From assembly GCA_023386255.1 (NCBI GenBank), contig JAEWKB010000011.1, forward strand, positions 1 through 6,259: DNA of 6,259 bases. The letters run 5' to 3'. Position numbers and translations under genes: made by a program. The stretch is from Bacteroidota bacterium (lineage in GTDB: Bacteria > Bacteroidota > Bacteroidia > Flavobacteriales > Flavobacteriaceae). This document shows positions 1 to 3,738 of the stretch, one piece after another. Position 1 is the stretch's first letter. The number at the start of each line of letters is the position of its first letter. The notes under the pieces are model-generated. The model saw nothing but the letters and a program-made list of their open reading frames with translations. It was not told where the DNA came from and did not search any database.

Positions 1-94
1 ACAACTGGGTTTCCAAACCTGGACACTAAAAGTGGGCGAAGAAGATGTGGTTGACCTTTTTGACAAAAAGGTAATAAGCCTGGATGATGTTTAG
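1..94 (+). CDS. C-terminal end of an unrecognised protein (5'-truncated)
   Basis: The frame beginning at base 2 is open from the window edge to a TAG at 92-94 and gives 30 residues, starting QLGFQTWTLKVGEEDVVDLF and ending in SLDDV. The other two plus frames offer no better reading at the edge: frame 1 stops after 17 codons. The residue make-up (acidic, hydrophobic alternation, no low complexity) looks like a genuine soluble C-terminus. I cannot assign a family from so short a piece. Its stop overlaps the stop of the opposing lipoprotein gene by four bases (TTAG, 91-94), so the two genes converge with no spacer. A hairpin-forming sequence (54-72) lies inside it. Confidence 0.6.
   Translation, partial: QLGFQTWTLKVGEEDVVDLFDKKVISLDDV
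54..72. repeat. Perfect inverted repeat, 8-bp arms with 3-nt loop
   Basis: ACCTTTTT (54-61) and AAAAAGGT (65-72) are exact reverse complements around GAC. It lies 19 bases past the stop of the minus-strand lipoprotein gene, inside the end of the plus-strand gene. It could help end transcription of the lipoprotein gene, but no T-run follows the stem on either strand, and the stem is mostly A-T. It may equally be a by-product of the coding sequence (VDLFDKKV). Confidence 0.3.
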
Positions 95-504
95 CTGCCA
101 GTCTTGGTTTTAAATGCAGACAAAAACGTATCATTTTGATCAGAATAGAACAGAAGTAATCTGTTTTTAGGAATATCTTTAAGATTTGTTGTTAAGATAT
201 AACAACGAATTTTCTCAATCATATTTTCATCATCAGGTACAATTACATACAAAGCTATTTTATCTTTTGAATGCATGGCAAAAAATACCTCAATCTCGTA
301 TTGATCATTAAAAAGTTCATGTACACCTGTAGTAATATCGGCCAGAAGGTCAAGGTCTGAATCTTTATAATTATAATTTGCACCAGTTTTATTTACTTCG
401 GCAACTTCGGAAACGGACATCTCAACTCCGCAATTTTTTTCTTCCTTCTCTATATGACCAGCGCAGCTAATAAGCGCAATCACTACCAATAAAACTTTAT
501 ACAT
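91..504 (-). CDS. Putative lipoprotein of unknown function
   Basis: A 137-residue protein with a short signal peptide: MYK, a hydrophobic stretch at residues 4-12 and a lipobox LISC at 11-14, so Cys14 should be lipidated and become the mature N-terminus. The mature protein is about 124 residues. Soon after the cysteine comes a charged stretch (IEKEEKN, residues 18-24); in Flavobacteriia, acidic residues close behind the lipid cysteine are associated with surface export, so an outer-membrane or surface location is possible but unproven. The remainder (acidic, with probable beta strands such as YEIEVFFAM and KIALYVIVP) matches no family I recognise. The ATG at 502-504 is directly preceded by AGAAGG on the minus strand, which is too close for a normal ribosome binding site. 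It is a single gene, divergent from the operon at 659 and convergent with the gene at 1-94, sharing four bases with it. Confidence 0.72.
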   Translation of the reverse strand: MYKVLLVVIALISCAGHIEKEEKNCGVEMSVSEVAEVNKTGANYNYKDSDLDLLADITTGVHELFNDQYEIEVFFAMHSKDKIALYVIVPDDENMIEKIRCYILTTNLKDIPKNRLLLFYSDQNDTFLSAFKTKTGS

Positions 505-529
505 CCTTCTAATTCACATTATAAAAATT

Positions 530-537
530 TACATTTG
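530..537 (+). promoter_or_regulatory. Candidate -7 promoter element TACATTTG
   Basis: Exact match to the Bacteroidota -7 consensus TAnnTTTG, upstream of the gntA-like operon. There is no TTG at the expected -33 distance, and using it would give a 5' leader of roughly 115 nt. It is therefore a candidate only. Confidence 0.3.
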
Positions 538-593
538 CCTTATTCGCTCACTCTAAACAAAGCCTAAAGATACGCTAAATATACCTTAAGGCA

Positions 594-616
594 TAGCTAA
601 ATACATTGTAGCTAAA
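594..616. repeat. Direct repeat TAGCTAAA, two copies with 15-bp period
   Basis: TAGCTAAA occurs at 594-601 and again at 609-616, each containing the self-complementary hexamer TAGCTA. A related ACGCTAAA sits at 572-579. They lie 43-65 bases upstream of the gntA-like start, a plausible place for a regulator to bind, though AT-rich sequence yields short repeats by chance. Confidence 0.35.
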
Positions 617-658
617 ATATTATAATCCGAAATTAGCTGTAAAAAAAAGAGAAGAGCT

Positions 659-1345
659 ATGTTTAATGAAGAGGAAATAATAAAGGAATGGCATGCACAC
701 CTGGAAGATGCGTCATTCCCCTGTGTGGCAGGAAAGGCGGCTGTGGCAAAAGGACAATTACAAACATTAGTAGTTGGCCATATTGCCTGCCCTAAAGATG
801 ATAAAGCCATTCTTGACTTTATATACAGATTTGTAGATGAGTATCGTAACTCCGACAAAATGTTCCACAGCGTGGCCGTCATCTTTGCACAGCCCGATGT
901 TTATACTGAAGAAATGTATGGCAGGTTCTTTTGGAGCAGGCTTCAGGCAATATCCGATCTAGATGCCCAAAAATATGAGTACGATCACCGTGTTGATGCC
1001 GACCCGGAAAGTGAACATTTCAGTTTTAGCCTTAAGGAAGAAGCTTTTTTTGTGATAGGCCTTCACCCTGCCGCCAGCCGCCCGGCGAGGCGCTTTAAAT
1101 ATCCTGCCATAGTTTTTAATCCACACGCGCAATTTGAACAGCTGCGTGAAGCAGGCCAGTACGAAAAGATGCAGAACATCATTCGCAAAAAAGATACCGA
1201 ACTGGCAGGTTCTATAAACCCGATGCTAACCAATTTCGGAGAAAAATCAGAAGTATACCAATATACCGGCCAAAAGCTTGACAACAGCTGGAAGTGCCCT
1301 TTACACATAAACCATGCAGGAACTGAACGTAATAAATCCGCGTAG
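659..1345 (+). CDS. YqcI/YcgG family protein, GntA-type heme-dependent guanidino N-hydroxylase homologue
   Basis: A 228-residue soluble protein with the hallmark motifs of the YqcI/YcgG family (PF08892) in order: FPCVAGK at 20-26, LHPAASRPARRF at 135-146, FNPHAQFE at 153-160, GSINPMLTNFG at 184-194, EVYQYTG at 198-204 and WKCP at 211-214. The family includes GntA, the heme-dependent N-hydroxylase of pre-guanitoxin in guanitoxin biosynthesis. Conserved His136 and His156 are candidate functional or heme-contact residues; that is my inference. The length is normal and no key block is missing. The ATG at 659 follows a purine-rich GAGAAGAG (649-656). It is the first gene of a two-gene operon; its last 32 bases overlap the DUF1989 gene. 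None of the other guanitoxin genes (PLP cyclase, aldolase, transaminase, kinase) is in the window, so guanitoxin itself is unlikely and the substrate is unknown. The family call is firm; the reaction here is not. Confidence 0.87.
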   Translation: MFNEEEIIKEWHAHLEDASFPCVAGKAAVAKGQLQTLVVGHIACPKDDKAILDFIYRFVDEYRNSDKMFHSVAVIFAQPDVYTEEMYGRFFWSRLQAISDLDAQKYEYDHRVDADPESEHFSFSLKEEAFFVIGLHPAASRPARRFKYPAIVFNPHAQFEQLREAGQYEKMQNIIRKKDTELAGSINPMLTNFGEKSEVYQYTGQKLDNSWKCPLHINHAGTERNKSA

Positions 1346-1907
1346 CGGCACCTCATTTATACTAAAAAAAGGCCAACGGCTAAAGGTGGTAGACATTGAA
1401 GGCGAACAGGTAAGTGACCTTATGTGCTACAACCTGCACGACAGGAAAGAATACTTATCTTCCGGCAGGACTATTGATTATGCAGAGACTATAAGATTAA
1501 CCACAGGCCATGACTTATACTCCAACCGCAGTAACATTATGTTTGCTATTGTTGAAGATACAGTGGGCAGGCATGATTTTATGCTTACACCCTGCAGCGC
1601 CGATACCTTCAGGATAATATATGGGCATGAGCATCCGCACAAAGGATGCTTTGGCAACTTATGTGAGCACCTGGAACAATATGGTATTGAACCCGATGAC
1701 ATACCCATAACCTTTAATATTTTTATGAATGTAAAAGTGGAAGGACATACGGGTAAAGTTGAGGTTTTACCGCCCATAAGCAAAGCCGGCGATTATATTA
1801 CTATAGAAGCGGCTATGGATTTAATTGTGGGGCTTACAGCATGCTCAGCAGAACAAAGTAATAATGGCACATTTAAGCCTATAGGTTACGCAATACAAGG
1901 TGCATAA
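1314..1907 (+). CDS. DUF1989 (urea carboxylase-associated family) protein
   Basis: A 197-residue protein of the DUF1989/urea-carboxylase-associated family (PF09347). Family features seen: the N-terminal strand LKKGQRLKVVDIEGEQVSDL (residues 18-37), RHDFMLTPCS (86-95), GCFGNLCEHL (111-120), FNIFMNV (134-140), SKAGDYITIEAAMDL (156-170) and TAC (175-177). Conserved His87, Asp88, Cys94, Cys112 and Cys177 are the likely metal or catalytic residues. Known relatives include the paired subunits of carboxyguanidine deiminase (CgdAB), which act next to guanidine/urea carboxylase; here there is a single DUF1989 gene and no carboxylase nearby. The usual Pro after the last conserved Cys is Ser here. The start overlaps the preceding gene by 32 bases and lacks a Shine-Dalgarno sequence, suggesting translational coupling. 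The N-terminus beginning just before the first conserved strand supports this ATG. It probably works in the same pathway as its neighbour. Confidence 0.87.
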   Translation: MQELNVINPRSGTSFILKKGQRLKVVDIEGEQVSDLMCYNLHDRKEYLSSGRTIDYAETIRLTTGHDLYSNRSNIMFAIVEDTVGRHDFMLTPCSADTFRIIYGHEHPHKGCFGNLCEHLEQYGIEPDDIPITFNIFMNVKVEGHTGKVEVLPPISKAGDYITIEAAMDLIVGLTACSAEQSNNGTFKPIGYAIQGA

Positions 1908-2431
1908 ACCGGCAGGGGTTTATGCATTACTATATTATAGTACATATTTTGCTCCATAGGATAAGCCTGCGTACCTAAGGCAGTAAATCCATTTTTAGTA
2001 TAAAATCGTATAGCCCTCTCATTATATTCCCAAACATAAAGCCATAAATGATGGCTGGCGGAGGCAATTACACTTTCTACTTCACGTAAAAGGGCTGAAC
2101 CTATACCCACGCCGCAAAAACGCTCCAGCACATACAGCTTATCTAGTTCCGCTGCCATTACATCTTTAAACGGGCACATACGGTTGAAACCGATTTCGGC
2201 TACACCTATTAAGTTGTTCTGATAATCTGCTACAATAATACTTTCGGGATTATTTTTAATGGCAACCGCAATCCTTTCAACAGAAAATTGTTTTACCAGG
2301 AAGCCGGCGTATTCATCTGACACACCTTCTGTAGCATAATTATGAATGTACACCTGCATGAACAGGATAGATAGTTTTACCACATCTTCAGGTAAGGCTT
2401 TTCTAATTATGATGTGTTCAGGTATAATCAT
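1886..2431 (-). CDS. GNAT family N-acetyltransferase
   Basis: A 181-residue acetyl-CoA-dependent N-acetyltransferase. It opens with the usual first strand and helix (IIIRKALPEDV, residues 7-17). Motif A is clear: LDKLYVLERFCGVGIGSALL (96-115), with the R/Q-x-x-G-x-G/A pyrophosphate-binding loop at RFCGVGIG (104-111). Motif B, VWEYNERAIRFYTKNGF (133-149), has the Asn, the aromatic residue and the terminal GF typical of the fold. The substrate (amine, amino acid, peptide or antibiotic) cannot be told. The ATG at 2429-2431 has no Shine-Dalgarno sequence; an exact minus-strand TAACTTTG lies 20 bases upstream, so the leader would be very short. The C-terminal residues VYAPCIA and the stop overlap the end of the DUF1989 gene on the opposite strand (1886-1907), so the tail looks like a recent extension and is unlikely to be catalytic. 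Confidence 0.88.
   Translation of the reverse strand: MIIPEHIIIRKALPEDVVKLSILFMQVYIHNYATEGVSDEYAGFLVKQFSVERIAVAIKNNPESIIVADYQNNLIGVAEIGFNRMCPFKDVMAAELDKLYVLERFCGVGIGSALLREVESVIASASHHLWLYVWEYNERAIRFYTKNGFTALGTQAYPMEQNMYYNIVMHKPLPVYAPCIA
1901..1926. terminator. Hairpin at the convergent 3' ends, possible bidirectional terminator
   Basis: TGCATAAACC (1901-1910) and GGTTTATGCA (1917-1926) form a perfect 10-bp stem with the 6-nt loop GGCAGG. The left arm carries the TAA stop of the DUF1989 gene; the whole element lies inside the 3' end of the opposing acetyltransferase gene. Downstream on the plus strand is AT-rich sequence (TTACTATATT) rather than a clean T-run, so it may terminate weakly or protect the mRNA 3' end. 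Confidence 0.5.
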
Positions 2432-2524
2432 AGGTTAATTACGAGACCATCAAAGTTAACGGACTAAAATTGATTTTGCTTTGATTATATAATAAAATTA
2501 ACTTTGCTGCTCATTTAGTAAGCT
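2432..2524. promoter_or_regulatory. Divergent promoter region with mirrored -7 boxes
   Basis: CAAAGTTAA (2451-2459) and TTAACTTTG (2498-2506) are exact inverted copies 38 bp apart. Read in their own directions, each contains the box TAACTTTG, an exact TAnnTTTG -7 element, pointing at the acetyltransferase gene (minus) and the yigZ-like gene (plus). On the plus side a TTTG at 2475-2478 stands 20 nt upstream, suiting a -33 element; no equivalent TTG is seen for the minus side. The same inverted repeat could also be a protein-binding site. Confidence 0.5.
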
Positions 2525-3133
2525 TTGGAAAACGACACCTATAAAACTCTTGCAGGGCCATCAGAAGAGATACTTTTTAAAGAGAAGAACAGTAAATTCT
2601 TTAGCTATGCGTTTCCGGTAATTAATGAAGATGATGTAAAGGTGCTGCTTGAAGAGGTGCGCAAACAACATAGCTCGGCCGGGCACCACTGCTATGCCTA
2701 CCAAATAGGTACAGACAAGATTTTATATCGTGCTAATGATGACGGAGAGCCTAACAACACGGCCGGTATGCCAATTTACGGGCAGATACAGTCTTTTGGG
2801 GTTACTAATGTGCTGGTGGTTGTGGTACGATATTTTGGCGGAGTAAAACTGGGAGTAGGCGGATTAATATCTGCTTATCGCACTTCAGCACAAATGGCTT
2901 TGGAAGCATCAGAGATTGTTGAAAAGACAATAAATGTATATTACAGGGTAAAATTCGGATACCAGCACATGAATAAAGTGATGCGTATTATAAAAGAAAA
3001 AAACCTGGATATTGTTTCACAGAAAATGGAAATGGATTGTGAAATAGTTATCAGTACACGCAAAAAAAATGCTTCCGCATTAGAGGAAGCATTTAGTAAT
3101 TTATATGAAGTTTCTGTTACCAAAAATGATTAA
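2525..3133 (+). CDS. YigZ/IMPACT family protein (UPF0029)
   Basis: A 202-residue IMPACT/YigZ-family protein. The N-terminal UPF0029 domain (about residues 10-125) shows KEKNSKFFSYAFPV (19-32), HHCYAYQIG (54-62), NDDGEPNNTAGMP (71-83) and the signature VVVVRYFGGVKLGVGGLI (98-115). The C-terminal part (about 139-200) has the length and strand pattern of the DUF1949 ferredoxin-like domain. Eukaryotic IMPACT regulates the kinase GCN2; bacterial members are proposed to bind RNA or ribosomes, and their role is unsettled. The start must be TTG at 2525: an in-frame TAA stands at 2519-2521, the conserved N-terminus begins at once, and the next ATG is about 80 codons in. There is no Shine-Dalgarno sequence, and the promoter box at 2499-2506 leaves a leader of only about 10-15 nt. 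The 3' end carries a minus-strand terminator-like structure. Confidence 0.92.
   Translation: MENDTYKTLAGPSEEILFKEKNSKFFSYAFPVINEDDVKVLLEEVRKQHSSAGHHCYAYQIGTDKILYRANDDGEPNNTAGMPIYGQIQSFGVTNVLVVVVRYFGGVKLGVGGLISAYRTSAQMALEASEIVEKTINVYYRVKFGYQHMNKVMRIIKEKNLDIVSQKMEMDCEIVISTRKKNASALEEAFSNLYEVSVTKND
3062..3094 (-). terminator. Intrinsic terminator for the minus-strand thioesterase gene, inside yigZ
   Basis: AAATGCTTCC (3067-3076) and GGAAGCATTT (3085-3094) make a perfect 10-bp stem with an 8-nt loop. Read on the minus strand, the stem runs straight into eight Ts (plus-strand A-run 3062-3069), the classic layout of a rho-independent terminator. It lies about 50 bases past the stop of the minus-strand thioesterase gene and within codons 180-190 of the opposing yigZ-like gene. 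On the plus strand the A-run precedes the stem, so it should not stop yigZ transcription efficiently. Confidence 0.65.
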
Positions 3134-3146
3134 ATTCATAATCATT
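3125..3146. terminator. AT-rich hairpin between convergent yigZ-like and thioesterase genes
   Basis: AATGATTA (3125-3132) and TAATCATT (3139-3146) pair perfectly around a 6-nt loop. The element spans the 11-bp gap and both stop codons. A-rich sequence on the left (3122-3126) and TATTT on the right give a weak terminator-like context in both directions. The stem has only one G-C pair per arm, so its strength is doubtful. Confidence 0.35.
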
Positions 3147-3549
3147 ATTTAATTACATTTATCTTTTCAAGAACATAATCAGGAGGCAAAACAGGACGGC
3201 CTGTTTTCATATCTACAAACACTAACATAGAGTAGCCTGTTGTTAATAACTCACCGCTTTCACTGTATATTTCATAGTCAAATTCAATCCGGACAGACTC
3301 CTGTTTTTTTAAGATTGTTCTTACAGTAAGTAAATCATCATAACGTGCGGGTTTTTTATAATTTATTGTTAAAGAAACAACTGGCAGCATAATACCGTTC
3401 TGCTCCATGAACGCATAGCTAAGACCCAGATTTCGAAGCCATTCCACACGCCCCATTTCAAAGTATTCCGCGTAATTTCCATGATAAACCACTCCCATCT
3501 GGTCGGTTTCTGCATAACGCACGCGTACTTTAATTTCGTGAAAATTCAT
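3145..3549 (-). CDS. Acyl-CoA thioesterase, YbgC/4-hydroxybenzoyl-CoA thioesterase type
   Basis: A 134-residue single hot-dog-fold enzyme that should hydrolyse acyl-CoA thioesters in the cytoplasm. The N-terminal signature RVRYAETDQMGVVYHGNY (residues 9-26) fits the 4-hydroxybenzoyl-CoA thioesterase pattern (R-V-x4-T-D-x2-G-[IV]-V-x-H-x2-Y), with Asp16 as the expected catalytic acid and His23 nearby. The helix EYFEMGRVEWLRNLG (28-42) and strands VSLTINYKKPARYDDLLTVRT (58-78) complete the fold. The length is normal for the family. Which acyl-CoA it prefers cannot be read from the sequence; YbgC relatives act on short-chain or longer acyl-CoAs and are tied to membrane lipid metabolism. It is a single gene, divergent from dnaA and convergent with the yigZ-like gene. 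The ATG at 3547-3549 follows an A/T-only leader without a Shine-Dalgarno sequence. A good terminator lies downstream inside yigZ. Confidence 0.93.
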   Translation of the reverse strand: MNFHEIKVRVRYAETDQMGVVYHGNYAEYFEMGRVEWLRNLGLSYAFMEQNGIMLPVVSLTINYKKPARYDDLLTVRTILKKQESVRIEFDYEIYSESGELLTTGYSMLVFVDMKTGRPVLPPDYVLEKINVIK

Positions 3550-3738
3550 GTATTTTAATTGTTAATTAATTATTAAAAATTTATATATTCGCTTACATAT
3601 TTTTTTTTACAAAATCAATATAGCGAGAATTTTTTTTTGATAAATTTTGTTATCATATTTGTTCTCCCAAAACGGAAGAAGAGACCTTCTTCTTCATTTG
3701 TAAGACAACTTTTAATAAACGAAAAAATTTCAGGATTT
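3550..3738. promoter_or_regulatory. AT-rich dnaA upstream region with two phased T-tracts
   Basis: A 189-bp spacer serving the divergent thioesterase and dnaA genes. Its first 90 bases are extremely AT-rich and hold two runs of nine Ts (3600-3608 and 3630-3638) exactly 30 bp apart, a spacing that would add up to a DNA bend. Only imperfect TAnnTTTG boxes appear for dnaA (3642-3649 and 3654-3661, one mismatch each). One imperfect minus-strand box (3610-3617) could serve the thioesterase gene. No cluster of DnaA boxes is seen, so nothing here proves an origin. Codons 3637-3738 are open in frame with dnaA but do not resemble DnaA. Confidence 0.5.
3675..3695 (+). promoter_or_regulatory. Hairpin in the dnaA 5' leader
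   Basis: GAAGAAG (3675-3681) can pair with CTTCTTC at either 3686-3692 (loop AGAC) or 3689-3695 (7-nt loop), because the right arm is a repeated CTT tract. It ends 43 bases before the dnaA ATG and leaves the AGGA at 3732-3735 unpaired. It may influence dnaA mRNA stability or translation; no T-run follows, so it is not a terminator. Confidence 0.35.

Larger units (their letters stand above)
505..658. other. Divergent intergenic region between lipoprotein gene and gntA-like operon
   Basis: A 154-bp AT-rich spacer that must hold the promoters of both divergent genes. It contains one exact TAnnTTTG box on the plus strand (530-537), a near match on the minus strand (TA-N3-TTTG, plus-strand bases 558-566), and two copies of TAGCTAAA 15 bp apart (594-601 and 609-616). 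A third, degenerate copy begins at 571. No convincing ORF lies inside it. Confidence 0.6.

Noticed and set aside
586..882. 98-codon minus-strand reading frame opposite the gntA-like gene
   Set aside because: It overlaps the well-supported plus-strand gene, has no recognisable motif, and reads as an antisense by-product.
1478..1783. 101-codon minus-strand reading frame inside the DUF1989 gene
   Set aside because: Cysteine- and serine-rich antisense of a conserved coding sequence, with no start signal.
659..1907. Guanitoxin biosynthesis cluster
   Set aside because: Only the GntA-like family is present. The cyclase, aldolase, aminotransferase, methyltransferase and kinase genes expected for guanitoxin are not in the window.
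1928..1942. 15-nt palindrome TACTATATTATAGTA in the acetyltransferase gene
   Set aside because: It has a one-base centre so cannot form a hairpin, is entirely AT-rich apart from its C and G, and lies in the coding sequence; chance is likely.
2439..2450. Three-codon ORF (MVS) upstream of the acetyltransferase start
   Set aside because: It is too short to judge and would sit at the very start of a short leader; probably chance.
3637..3738. In-frame TTG-initiated 34-codon extension of dnaA
   Set aside because: It does not resemble DnaA domain I, starts in a T-run, and the ATG at 3739 has both an AGGA site and the conserved N-terminus.
3550..3738. Chromosomal origin next to dnaA
   Set aside because: There is no cluster of TTATCCACA-like boxes. 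The nearest matches (TTTTCCACA at 4511-4519, ATATCCACA at 5141-5149) are isolated and inside the dnaA coding sequence. AT-richness alone is not enough.
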